From assembly GCF_048270095.1 (NCBI RefSeq), contig NZ_JBLWTL010000027.1, forward strand, positions 1 to 34,835: a stretch of 34,835 bases of DNA. Reading direction: 5' to 3'. Shown piece after piece: positions 1-8,326 of the stretch. The notes beneath the pieces are model-generated. The model saw only the letters and a list, made by a program, of their open reading frames with translations. It was not told the origin of the DNA and searched no databases. Position 1 is the first letter of the stretch, and every line of letters begins with the position of its first letter. The stretch comes from Maricaulis sp048270095 (lineage in GTDB: Bacteria; Pseudomonadota; Alphaproteobacteria; Caulobacterales; Maricaulaceae). The position numbers and the translations under genes were made by a program.

Positions 1-176
1 AACCGAAACGTGGCGAGGGCCGCAAATATGCCGGCAAGGCACCCGCGGGCAGTAGCCCGGGCGGCAAGCCGAAGACCGGCTTCCAGCTGGCCGGCAAGAA
101 TCGCGGCGCGGCCACCAAGCCGGCGGGCAGTACCGGCAGGCCCGGCGCCGACCGCAAGCCCAGAGGGCGGAGCTAG
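1..176 (+). CDS. C-terminal tail of a probable pseudouridine synthase (partial)
   Basis: An open frame enters from the left edge and ends at TAG 174-176, three bases before the rsmD start. The visible 58 residues are rich in Lys, Arg, Gly and Pro and end in RKPRGRS. That is the kind of disordered basic tail found on RsuA/RluB-type rRNA pseudouridine synthases, and such a gene very often precedes rsmD in alphaproteobacteria. The catalytic domain lies outside the window, so the product name is an inference from tail composition and neighbourhood. The tight spacing suggests translational coupling with rsmD. Another basic-tailed RNA-binding protein would look the same here. Confidence 0.5.
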   Translation, partial: PKRGEGRKYAGKAPAGSSPGGKPKTGFQLAGKNRGAATKPAGSTGRPGADRKPRGRS

Positions 177-179
177 ATC

Positions 180-743
180 ATGAGAATTGTTGGCGGCCTC
201 TATAAAGGCCGGACCATTATTGCTCCGAAGGGACGCACCACGCGCCCCACATCTGACCGCGCCCGCGAAGCCATCTTCAATGTGCTCGACCATGCCGAAT
301 GGGCCCCGCCCCTGGTTGGCGCCCGCGTGCTCGACCTGTTCGCCGGCTCGGGCGGACTGGGGCTGGAAGCGCTGTCACGCGGCGCGGGCTTCTGCCTCTT
401 CGTGGATAATGAGACCGGTGCGCGCGCCGCGATCCACGAGAATATCCAGACGCTCAAACTGTTTTCCCAGACCGGCCTGCACCGCAAGGATGCGACCGCG
501 ATGGGGTCAAGACCGGCCGCGATGGCCGAGCCTTTCGACCTGGTCTTCATTGATCCGCCCTATCGCAGCGGTCTGGGCGAAAAGGCGCTGGCCAAATTGC
601 TGACCGGCAAGTGGGTGGCCGAGGATGCCGTCGCCATGCTGGAAGTCGGGATTGAGGAAAAGCCGGAAACGCCAGGCTGGATCCTGGCCAATGAACGCGA
701 ATATGGCGCGGCCAAGGTGATGTTCCTCGAACGCGATAACTAA
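180..743 (+). CDS. rsmD: 16S rRNA (guanine(966)-N(2))-methyltransferase RsmD
   Basis: 187 residues, the usual RsmD length. RsmD methylates N2 of G966 of 16S rRNA in the assembled 30S subunit, using S-adenosylmethionine. The N-terminus MRIVGG followed by a TRPTSDRAREAIFN segment is characteristic of the family. The SAM-binding motif I is DLFAGSGGLGLEAL (about residues 55-68), and the catalytic motif IV is DPPY at residues 125-128, diagnostic for N2-guanine or N6-adenine methyltransferases. It starts three bases after the upstream basic-tailed gene and probably shares its transcript. Nothing appears broken. Confidence 0.95.
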   Translation: MRIVGGLYKGRTIIAPKGRTTRPTSDRAREAIFNVLDHAEWAPPLVGARVLDLFAGSGGLGLEALSRGAGFCLFVDNETGARAAIHENIQTLKLFSQTGLHRKDATAMGSRPAAMAEPFDLVFIDPPYRSGLGEKALAKLLTGKWVAEDAVAMLEVGIEEKPETPGWILANEREYGAAKVMFLERDN

Positions 744-856
744 GCCTGGCAATATCCACCCGGCCTGATCGGTGGGCATTAACCGTAAATTCGAGTTTTG
801 GCTGTATTCTCTAGGGGATAGCAATTTCGCTGGAACACGCGCGGCCGAGCCTGACC

Positions 857-1996
857 ATGACCGGGATGCAACAATTACGGGGCCTGCATCGCATCGCCCA
901 GACGGCCGCTTCAGCACGCGTGCTGAATCTGCACGAAATCGCCAATGCCAATGCTGCCAATCCCGATCACGCAGCGATGCCGCTATTCAGTTGCCGGCGG
1001 CTGAATGAGGCGATTCTGCTCAAGCACGCCCTGCGCGCCCAGGATCGCCCCTATGTGTGCACACCGCGCGCCACGGCGACCAAGATCGTCTTCCCGATCA
1101 GCAAGGCCGACCTCAAGCTTGGCGGCTATAGCCTCTTCATCGAACAGCCCAATCTTGACGCCGCCTTCCGTGAAGCCATGGGTTCGAACACGCCTGTCGA
1201 GAGCGTCAATCAGGACATTGAATTGCTGCGCGAGATCGCGCGCCTGCCATCGCTCGACCCCTATCTGCTGCGCGATGTGGCGCGCGGCCAGGGGCGCAAG
1301 GTTGCCGATTGCTATTTCAATATTTCGCCGCGCGATATTCGCGCCGTGCGAAGCTTCCTGCACCGTGACATGCGCGCCCTGGTCGAGCGCGCCAATGATG
1401 GCGCCGGCTTCGATACCGACCTGACCGCCGAGCGTTTGAGCCGGTTGATGATGGAAGACGCGGCCAGCCCGTCTCTGGCCCCCTTGCGCCAGGCACTCCG
1501 ATTCGGCGTCGAGGATTTCGAGCACTCGCTAAAGGGCTGGAAGGGCGTGCTGTATTATAAGTGGTGTTATGCGCGCCTGCTGCAGGGCTTCCCCGCAGTC
1601 GCAACCCGGATGGCGAGCATGCGGCTCAACAGACCGCAGCATGAAGACAAGGTCTATCTCTACGGCCTGGTGCGGCGGATCCTGCAACAGATCGACGAGA
1701 ATTTCGGCTCGGTCAAAGTTCATATCATTGGCTATGACACTGCCTTCCAGGCCCTGATTGACGATAATGACCCGATACCCTTCCAGACCTTCCTGCGGAC
1801 GGCGAGCCGGTCTTTCACCGAGATCGGACGCGCCATCGGAGAAATTTCGCACGCCTGCGATTTCTGGAATTATCGTCAGGGCGAAGATGCCGATGCGCGG
1901 ATCGATGTCGACATTGCGCACGAGCTAATCGGTGAACTGGCTCACTCGCTGGGCATCAGTTATGACGAGCCCACAGCATTGAAGCGCCCCGCCTAG
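857..1996 (+). CDS. conserved-looking hypothetical protein, 379 aa
   Basis: I do not recognise the family. The frame is open for 379 residues with the strong third-position GC bias of its neighbours, so it is very probably real. The protein has no signal peptide or membrane segment and looks soluble and mostly helical. It has many charged residues, a central segment rich in Arg, Asp and aromatic residues (about 150-270) and several aromatic clusters such as YYKWCYARL. No nucleotide-binding loop, zinc cluster or known catalytic motif is visible. The start is uncertain: ATG 857 and ATG 866 are both possible and neither has a clear Shine-Dalgarno sequence; ATG 977 is a later alternative. It stands alone between rsmD and the convergent mutL, 42 bases from the mutL stop. 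Confidence 0.75.
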   Translation: MTGMQQLRGLHRIAQTAASARVLNLHEIANANAANPDHAAMPLFSCRRLNEAILLKHALRAQDRPYVCTPRATATKIVFPISKADLKLGGYSLFIEQPNLDAAFREAMGSNTPVESVNQDIELLREIARLPSLDPYLLRDVARGQGRKVADCYFNISPRDIRAVRSFLHRDMRALVERANDGAGFDTDLTAERLSRLMMEDAASPSLAPLRQALRFGVEDFEHSLKGWKGVLYYKWCYARLLQGFPAVATRMASMRLNRPQHEDKVYLYGLVRRILQQIDENFGSVKVHIIGYDTAFQALIDDNDPIPFQTFLRTASRSFTEIGRAIGEISHACDFWNYRQGEDADARIDVDIAHELIGELAHSLGISYDEPTALKRPA

Positions 1997-2037
1997 GGCG
2001 GCGAACCGCGAACCGGCCATCCCCTGGAAAGACGCCC

Positions 2038-3906
2038 TTATCGCCGCCCGAACAGGCGTTCGATATCGGCCAGTTTCAGCTCGACATAGGTTGGTCGCCC
2101 ATGATTGCACTGGCCGGAATGCGGGGTCGCTTCCATCTCGCGCAGCAGGGCATTCATCTCCTCGCCATTGAGACGCCGCCCGGCGCGGACCGAACCATGG
2201 CAAGCCATGGTGCCGACGACATCTTCCAGCTTTTCCTTGAGCGCGAGCGCCTGGTCATATTCGGCCAGATCATCGGCGAGATCACGGATCAGGCCCTGGA
2301 CATTGAGTTTCTTGAGCAGGGCCGGTGTTTCGCGCACCGCGATCGACCCGGCGCCAAAGCTCTCGATGATCAGCCCCAGCTCGGCCAGTTCATCGCTGCG
2401 GTCGAGCAGGCGCTGGGCTTCGGCTTCCTCGAGGTCGACAATCTCCGGCACCAGCAAGCGCTGTCTCTGCACGCCTGTCTGGGCCAGCATGGTCTTCATG
2501 CGCTCATACACCAGCCGCTCGTGCGCGGCATGCTGGTCAACGATGACAATCCCGTCCGCGGTCTGGGCGATGACATAGGTCTCGTGCAATTGCGCCCGCG
2601 CGGTGCCCAGGGGCCAGTCCGGTGCCGGGGCCTGCGGCGCAGCCTCCATGCCCTCGGCAAAGCCCGGCGCGTCATCCGGCGCCTCATCGCGCTCGATCCG
2701 TGCCGACATGCCCGGCTCGAACACGCCCGGCTGGTGCGGCTCGGGCATCCGCCCCCAGAGCGCCGAATGCTGCCCCGACTGGTATTGGAGGCCCTGTGGC
2801 GGGCGATAGCCCTCGGGCCGCACCGCACCGAGCGCATGGCCGGCCACGGTGGTGGAGGCCCGGTGACCGGCGCCAGCAAGGGCATGACGCAGCGCCCCGA
2901 CGATCAGGCCGCGCACCAGCCCGGCATCGCGGAACCGCACCTCGGCCTTGGCCGGGTGGACATTGACGTCGACCTGGCTGGTCGGCAGTTCGACATTGAG
3001 CGCCACGACCGGGTGACGGTCACGGGCGAGGAAGTCCTGATAGGCTCCGCGCACGGCGCCGCCGAGCAGTTTGTCGCGGACCGGGCGGCCATTGACGAAG
3101 AGGTATTGGTGCATCGCATTGCCGCGTGAATAGGTCGGCAGGCTGGCAAAGCCGGTCACGCGCACGCCTTCGCGCACCTGGTCGACCTCAAGCGCATTGG
3201 CGCCGAAATCAGCGCCGATGACGGCGGTCATGCGAGCCTTGTGGGCCTCGGCATCGTCGCCGCTTTCGGCCGCGATCGACAAGCGCTTGCGCCCGTCCTG
3301 CACCAGAAAGAAGCCGACATCAGGCCGCGACATGGCCAGACGTTTGACGACATCGGAAATACCGAGATTTTCGGCGCGTTCGCTCTTGAGGAATTTAAGG
3401 CGGGCCGGCGTCGCATAGAAAAGATCGCGCACTTCAATCCGCGTGCCGGGGCGTCCGAGCGGGGCGACAGGCGCGACGTCACCGGCCTGCCCGCCCTCGA
3501 CACTGACCGACCAGGCATCGCCGGCACCGCGCGCCTGGCTGACAATGGAGAGCCGGGCGATCGACCCGATCGAGGGCAGCGCCTCGCCGCGAAAACCCAT
3601 GGTGGCGATATTGAGCAGATCGTCCTGGCCGTCCTCACCGAGGGGGAGTTTCGAGGTCGCATGGCGCTCGATGCACAAGCCCAGCTCCTCGGCGCTCATG
3701 CCCTTGCCATTATCCTCGATCAGCAGGCGCGTGAGCCCGCCACTGTCGGCGACAATATCGATCCGGGTGGCGCCGGCATCGAGCGCGTTCTCGACCAGTT
3801 CCTTGACCACAGAGGCTGGCCGTTCGACCACCTCGCCGGCGGCGATGCGATTGACGGTCTGCGCGGGCAGGCGGCGGATAATGGGCTGGGTCATGGTCAA
3901 AGACAT
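2038..3906 (-). CDS. mutL: DNA mismatch repair protein MutL
   Basis: 622 residues, normal for MutL. It couples MutS mismatch recognition to strand incision and excision. The N-terminal GHKL ATPase is intact: E36 and N40 in KELVENALDAG, DNGKGM (65-70) and GFRGEALPS (104-112). The C-terminal domain carries DQHAAHERLVYE at 457-468, a full DQHA-x2-E-x4-E metal-binding motif, with ACHGSVRAG and CNHGRP (600-605) further on. This predicts an endonuclease-active MutL, as expected in bacteria without MutH. A Pro-rich linker at about 355-430 joins the domains. It is the last gene of the minus-strand run, after the DUF3035-like lipoprotein. ATG 3906 directly follows a hairpin; ATG 3894 (residue 5) is an alternative start. 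Confidence 0.97.
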   Translation of the reverse strand: MSLTMTQPIIRRLPAQTVNRIAAGEVVERPASVVKELVENALDAGATRIDIVADSGGLTRLLIEDNGKGMSAEELGLCIERHATSKLPLGEDGQDDLLNIATMGFRGEALPSIGSIARLSIVSQARGAGDAWSVSVEGGQAGDVAPVAPLGRPGTRIEVRDLFYATPARLKFLKSERAENLGISDVVKRLAMSRPDVGFFLVQDGRKRLSIAAESGDDAEAHKARMTAVIGADFGANALEVDQVREGVRVTGFASLPTYSRGNAMHQYLFVNGRPVRDKLLGGAVRGAYQDFLARDRHPVVALNVELPTSQVDVNVHPAKAEVRFRDAGLVRGLIVGALRHALAGAGHRASTTVAGHALGAVRPEGYRPPQGLQYQSGQHSALWGRMPEPHQPGVFEPGMSARIERDEAPDDAPGFAEGMEAAPQAPAPDWPLGTARAQLHETYVIAQTADGIVIVDQHAAHERLVYERMKTMLAQTGVQRQRLLVPEIVDLEEAEAQRLLDRSDELAELGLIIESFGAGSIAVRETPALLKKLNVQGLIRDLADDLAEYDQALALKEKLEDVVGTMACHGSVRAGRRLNGEEMNALLREMEATPHSGQCNHGRPTYVELKLADIERLFGRR

Positions 3907-3930
3907 AGGGCCAACCTTTCGGCTGGCCCT
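3907..3930 (-). promoter_or_regulatory. hairpin enclosing the mutL ribosome binding site
   Basis: Read on the minus strand, AGGGCCA (3930-3924) pairs with TGGCCCT (3913-3907). One mismatch and two more G-C pairs follow, closing a GAAA loop of GNRA type. The next base begins the mutL ATG. The only Shine-Dalgarno-like string, GAAAGG, lies in the loop and upper stem. There is no T-run, so it is not an intrinsic terminator. Translational control is an inference; if translation really starts at ATG 3894 the effect would be weaker. Confidence 0.45.
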
Positions 3931-3960
3931 GAGTCGGTCAAGTGTGCAGCGATGCTGCGA

Positions 3961-4503
3961 TCAAAGGCCGGGCAGTTTCGGCAGGAGCCGGCGATCCTGT
4001 TCGATCTCGACATCACCGCCACCGGTCGCGTTCAGGATCGATTCCTGACGCTCGGCCTCTGCGGATGAATCGAGCGGTGTCGCATCGACAGGCGGGACGT
4101 ATTCGCCATTGCGCCAGAACAGGACCTGGTCAGCAAAGCTGCGGGTCTTGTGCACGACGCCCGCGGTCTCGCCATCAATGATCGAGCGGATGAAAGGATC
4201 GGCCGCGCCCCCGCCGGCATGGGCAACCAGCAGGGCCTCGGCGTCGCTGCCCTGGAATTCACCCTGCGAACCCAGCAGGGCCGCACGGGCCATCTGGTCA
4301 GGATAAATCTCGTCGGGACGCGGGGCGCCGGGCTGAGGCGGCCGCAGGTTGAATTCCGGCGGCACGCTGAGCGGTGCGATTGTGACGGTCCGGAACTCGT
4401 CCGGCGTGACCTTGCCCCCACCGAAGCCCCGCTCAACAGCAGCGCAACCCGTCAGGGCGAAAGAGGCCGCGGCAGCGGCAATAAGTACGGATGGCAAACG
4501 CAT
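3961..4503 (-). CDS. DUF3035-like lipoprotein
   Basis: 180 residues from ATG 4503, chosen because a GGAG lies about nine bases upstream and because it gives a clean lipoprotein leader: MRLPS, a hydrophobic stretch, then LTGC with the lipidated cysteine at residue 20. An upstream ATG at 4554 would add 17 residues that spoil the leader. The mature part is Pro-rich near its start (PPEFNLRPPQPGAPRP), then acidic with an RSFADQVLFWR segment and low-complexity C-terminus. It resembles the DUF3035 family often found beside lspA in alphaproteobacteria; function unknown. The neighbouring LspA would process its leader. Probably outer-membrane anchored. Confidence 0.8.
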   Translation of the reverse strand: MRLPSVLIAAAAASFALTGCAAVERGFGGGKVTPDEFRTVTIAPLSVPPEFNLRPPQPGAPRPDEIYPDQMARAALLGSQGEFQGSDAEALLVAHAGGGAADPFIRSIIDGETAGVVHKTRSFADQVLFWRNGEYVPPVDATPLDSSAEAERQESILNATGGGDVEIEQDRRLLPKLPGL

Positions 4504-4575
4504 GTGGACTAAGCTCCAGTCATTCTTCAGATCATATGTAGCGAAGAGTCTCACCGATCTCCAGCCCGCAGACCA

Positions 4576-5178
4576 TTACATCTTTGTCGGCCGCTTCTCC
4601 CGGTCGAAAATAAACACGTCGATCAGGATCGCCGCGACCCCGAGATTAATGCCCACATCGGCGATATTGAACACCCAGGGGAACATCATGTCCGAGAAAT
4701 TCAGGAAGTCCGCGACCGCGCCATAGAGCGCCCGGTCGATCGCATTGCCCAGCGCGCCGCCGATGATCAGGCCGAAGGCGATCGCCTGCCAGCGCCGGAC
4801 TGACTTGAACGGGCCCAGCGACAGCAGGCCGGCGATCAGGGCCAGCGCGACGATCACCGAGAAGGCGACCAGCAGGAAACGGCCCAGCATGCCGTCCGCC
4901 CCCAGCAGGCCGAAGCTGACGCCCTTATTCCACACCATGGTGAGGTCAAAGACAGGCGACACTTCGATATGGCCACAATTATTGACCATGCCGGACCGGG
5001 CCAGGGCATCGGCCCGCTGAAACTCCAGGCAACCGGGCGGCGAAAACGCCAGCCGGTCGAGCACCAGCCATTTACTGACCTGGTCAAGCACCAGCACGCT
5101 GCCCGCCAGGATCAGTCCCAGGCGGGCATCGGCGGTGATGCGGATCGCCGCAAACATGCCCTTCAGGCGATCAAGCAT
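4576..5178 (-). CDS. lspA: lipoprotein signal peptidase (signal peptidase II)
   Basis: 200 residues. LspA is an inner-membrane aspartyl protease that removes signal peptides from diacylglyceryl-modified prolipoproteins. The family motifs are all present: DQVSKW (32-37), WNKGVSFGL, GNAIDR with catalytic D148, and FNIADVGI with catalytic D174. Four hydrophobic segments are visible. The protein is about 35 residues longer than E. coli LspA. Part of the excess is a loop after the first membrane segment (about 45-72) that contains C50 and C68. The start overlaps the end of ileS by 8 bases, a classic ileS-lspA arrangement implying translational coupling. Confidence 0.96.
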   Translation of the reverse strand: MLDRLKGMFAAIRITADARLGLILAGSVLVLDQVSKWLVLDRLAFSPPGCLEFQRADALARSGMVNNCGHIEVSPVFDLTMVWNKGVSFGLLGADGMLGRFLLVAFSVIVALALIAGLLSLGPFKSVRRWQAIAFGLIIGGALGNAIDRALYGAVADFLNFSDMMFPWVFNIADVGINLGVAAILIDVFIFDREKRPTKM

Positions 5179-8143
5179 TCACCGCGTCCCAGTGAGCCAC
5201 CGCTTCGGCATCGCGCGGGCTGAGGTCGGGATAACGGCTGTCGGCACCAATCTCGCTGGAATATTTCCACGAGCGCGCACATTTGCGTCCGACAGCGCGG
5301 CCGGGAATGACAACGATATCGGCGACATCCTCAAGCCTGAACCCGACTTGCGGTGCCTCGCCATCGATCAGGTGGGCCTGGCTGGTGATGCCGATCTCGG
5401 CCAGATACGCGTCGACATCGCCATCAGCCTCGGCCGCCAGGGCGGCGCGATAGGACGGGTCGGTGACATAGACTTGCGGGGCGGCTTCGAGGCTGGAACC
5501 GATGCGCTTTTCGCGACGCTCGACTTCCAGCGCCCCGTTCACCACCCGGCGCAGGCGGCGAATGGTCTGCCAGCGCTCGGCACGGCTGCCATCATGCCAG
5601 TCGGCCGGCGTGTCCGGGAAGGTGCGCAAATGCACACTGTCCGTGTCGGACGGGTGCAGGCCGAGCCAGACCTCCTCCATGGTGAAGGGCATGATCGGCG
5701 CCATCCACGCGGTCAGCCGGTCGATGACTTCATTCATCACTGTACGCGCCGCCCGCCGGCGCAGCGCGTCGGGACGGTCGCAATACAGCGCATCCTTGCG
5801 GACATCGAGATAGAAGGCCGACAGATCGACGACGCAGAAATTGAACAGGGCCGAATAGACTTTCTTGAAGTCGTAGGCGGCATAGCCCTCGCGCACGATA
5901 CCGTCGAGCTCATGCAGGCGATGCAGCACCCAGCGCTCCAGCGACGGCATCTGATGGTGCGCCACGGTCTCGGCGTCCGAGAAACCATCGAGCGCACCGA
6001 GCACATAGCGCATCGTATTGCGCAGCTTGCGATAGGCATCGACGCTGGTCTGGAGGATCTCGTCGGAGATACGCAAATCGTCGGTATAGTCCTGGCCGGC
6101 GGCCCACAAACGCAGGATCTCGACGCCATATTTCTTGGCGACATCGTCAGGTGCCACGACATTGCCGAGCGATTTGGACATTTTGCGGCCATCGCCCGCC
6201 ATCACGAAACCATGCGTCAGCACAGCGTCATAGGGCGCGCGGCCGCGCGTGCCGCAGCTTTCCAGCAGGGAGGACTGGAACCAGCCGCGATGCTGGTCGG
6301 AGCCTTCCAGATAGAGATCGGCCGGCCATTTCAGGTCCGGGCGCGGTTCCAGCGCGAAGGCATGGGTACAGCCACTGTCGAACCAGACATCGAGGATATC
6401 CGTCACCTTCTCGAAGGCGTCCGGATCGTATTCTTCACCGAGGAATTCAGCTGCCGGACGCTCGAACCAGGCATCAGCCCCGTCTTCTTCAACGGCCTTG
6501 ATGATCCGGGCATGGACTTTGGGGTCATTGAGGACGCGCTTGGTGCCCGCCTCGACGAACAGGGTCAGCGGCACACCCCAGGCACGCTGGCGCGAGACCA
6601 GCCAGTCCGGCCGGCCCTCGACCATGGCGCGGATACGGTTTTGCGCCACTTTCGGCGTCCACTGCGTATCGCCGATCGCCTTCACGGCGATGTCGCGCAA
6701 GGTGCGCCCATCCTGCATCGGCCGGTCAAGCGCGACGAACCATTGCGGCGTATTGCGGAAGATGACCGGCGCCTTCGAGCGCCAGGAATGCGGATAGGAG
6801 TGTTCCAGCCGGCCCCGCGCCAGCAGCCGGTTCTGGGCGATGAGGGCATCCATCACCGCCTTGTTGGCCGGTCCGTCCTGGCCCTGTTTCTTGCCGTCGA
6901 CCCGGATGATGTGCAGGCCGCCAAACAGCGGGATATTGTCGTAGAACGCACCGTCCTCGCCAACCGTCTGGGGCACGGGCGTGTTGCGATCATGCCATTC
7001 GGGATGCGCCATCCAGGCGACATAATCCTCGGCACCATGGCCCGGCGCGGTGTGGACAAAGCCGGTACCGGTCTCGTCGGTGACATGCTCACCGGCGAGC
7101 AAGGGCACGCCATAGCTCCAGTATTTGTCGGCATCGGCGAGCGGATGGGCACAGACCAGGCCTTCCGGATTGACCGACATGATCCGGTCAGCGCGGGTGA
7201 TCTTGGCCGCAGCAGCGGTCTCTTCCCACAGATTATCGGCAACGATCAGCCGGTCGCCAGGCATCGCCCAGGGCTTGAACTCGCTCTCGCCCATCGCCGT
7301 GACTTCATAGAGGCCATAGCTGATGTCGGGCGAATAGCAGATGGCGCGATTGGCCGGGATGGTCCAGGGCGTCGTCGTCCAGATGACGACATGGGCGCCG
7401 ATACACGATGACGGGATAGCCGACCCGTCATGGCGCAGGCCACGCAGCGGAAAGCGGACATGGATCGTGGTCGACACCTTGTCGTGATATTCCACTTCGG
7501 CTTCGGCCAGCGCGGTCTGCTCGACGGGCGACCACATCACCGGCGCCGAGCCGCAATAGACCAGGCCCTGTTTCACGAAGCTGAGGAATTCGCGCACGAT
7601 GATGGCCTCGGCGTCGAAGGCCATGGTGGTGTAGGGATTATCCCACTCGCCGGCGACGCCGAGCCGTTTGAACTCCTCGCGCTGGACATCGATCCAGCCG
7701 CCGGCATAGGCGCGGCACTCGGCGCGGAATTCCTTGGTCGGAACATCATTCTTGTTCCGGCCCTTGGCGCGATAGGCTTGCTCGACCTTCCATTCGATCG
7801 GCAGGCCGTGACAATCCCAGCCCGGACGATAGGGCGCATCGAAACCGGACATTTGCCGGGAGCGCACCACGAAATCCTTCAGGATCTTGTTCATGCCGGT
7901 GCCGATATGGATATGCCCATTGGCATAGGGCGGGCCGTCATGCAGCACGAAGCGGGTCTTCCTGGCGCTCTGCTCGCGCAGACGGCGATAGATGTCCAGC
8001 TTCTCCCAGCGTTCGAGCCAGAGCGGTTCCTGCTTGGGCAGGCCGGCGCGCATGGGGAAATCAGTCTTGGGTAGAAACAGGGTCTGGCGATAATCGCGGC
8101 TATCGGCAGTGTCGGTTCCGTTATCGGCAGGCGTATCCGTCAT
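5171..8143 (-). CDS. ileS: isoleucyl-tRNA synthetase
   Basis: 990 residues, class I synthetase charging tRNA-Ile. The HIGH-type signature is PPYANGHIHIGTG (71-83) and the KMSKS loop is intact (GRKMSKSLGN). The editing (CP1) domain is in the middle (for example WTTTPWTIPANRA) and the anticodon-binding domain follows. The extreme C-terminus, where many bacterial IleS enzymes have a four-cysteine zinc ribbon, reads GRKCARSWKYSSEIGADSRYP and then continues to the end with no further cysteine. Only one zinc-site cysteine is left, so that ribbon is probably not functional. Start ATG 8143 has AGGA upstream. It is followed directly by lspA. Confidence 0.97.
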   Translation of the reverse strand: MTDTPADNGTDTADSRDYRQTLFLPKTDFPMRAGLPKQEPLWLERWEKLDIYRRLREQSARKTRFVLHDGPPYANGHIHIGTGMNKILKDFVVRSRQMSGFDAPYRPGWDCHGLPIEWKVEQAYRAKGRNKNDVPTKEFRAECRAYAGGWIDVQREEFKRLGVAGEWDNPYTTMAFDAEAIIVREFLSFVKQGLVYCGSAPVMWSPVEQTALAEAEVEYHDKVSTTIHVRFPLRGLRHDGSAIPSSCIGAHVVIWTTTPWTIPANRAICYSPDISYGLYEVTAMGESEFKPWAMPGDRLIVADNLWEETAAAAKITRADRIMSVNPEGLVCAHPLADADKYWSYGVPLLAGEHVTDETGTGFVHTAPGHGAEDYVAWMAHPEWHDRNTPVPQTVGEDGAFYDNIPLFGGLHIIRVDGKKQGQDGPANKAVMDALIAQNRLLARGRLEHSYPHSWRSKAPVIFRNTPQWFVALDRPMQDGRTLRDIAVKAIGDTQWTPKVAQNRIRAMVEGRPDWLVSRQRAWGVPLTLFVEAGTKRVLNDPKVHARIIKAVEEDGADAWFERPAAEFLGEEYDPDAFEKVTDILDVWFDSGCTHAFALEPRPDLKWPADLYLEGSDQHRGWFQSSLLESCGTRGRAPYDAVLTHGFVMAGDGRKMSKSLGNVVAPDDVAKKYGVEILRLWAAGQDYTDDLRISDEILQTSVDAYRKLRNTMRYVLGALDGFSDAETVAHHQMPSLERWVLHRLHELDGIVREGYAAYDFKKVYSALFNFCVVDLSAFYLDVRKDALYCDRPDALRRRAARTVMNEVIDRLTAWMAPIMPFTMEEVWLGLHPSDTDSVHLRTFPDTPADWHDGSRAERWQTIRRLRRVVNGALEVERREKRIGSSLEAAPQVYVTDPSYRAALAAEADGDVDAYLAEIGITSQAHLIDGEAPQVGFRLEDVADIVVIPGRAVGRKCARSWKYSSEIGADSRYPDLSPRDAEAVAHWDAVNA

Positions 8144-8326
8144 CGGATCAGGTCCTTGCGGTCAATATCGTGGAAAGTTCTGGAGGAGAGGCAGTCTCCC
8201 GGAACCGCGCGGGATCAATCCCGGCGGCCCGGGCCGCTAATTCGCCGGACAAGCGATGCCGCGGACAATGCCGCATCAGATATCTTCAATCGGGAACAAA
8301 CCATGCTCCGCATATATCCGAGCCTG

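Noticed and set aside
2101..4068. Long plus-strand frames opposite mutL
   Set aside because: Shadows of mutL; no start signal and no family resemblance.
5135..7411. 758-codon open frame on the plus strand
   Set aside because: It lies wholly opposite ileS and lspA, which have clear motifs. GC-rich genes often leave the opposite strand open; composition is not that of a natural protein.
8144..8326. Riboswitch or T-box in front of ileS
   Set aside because: No T-box sequence, no antiterminator pair and no T-run; T-boxes are also not expected in alphaproteobacteria.
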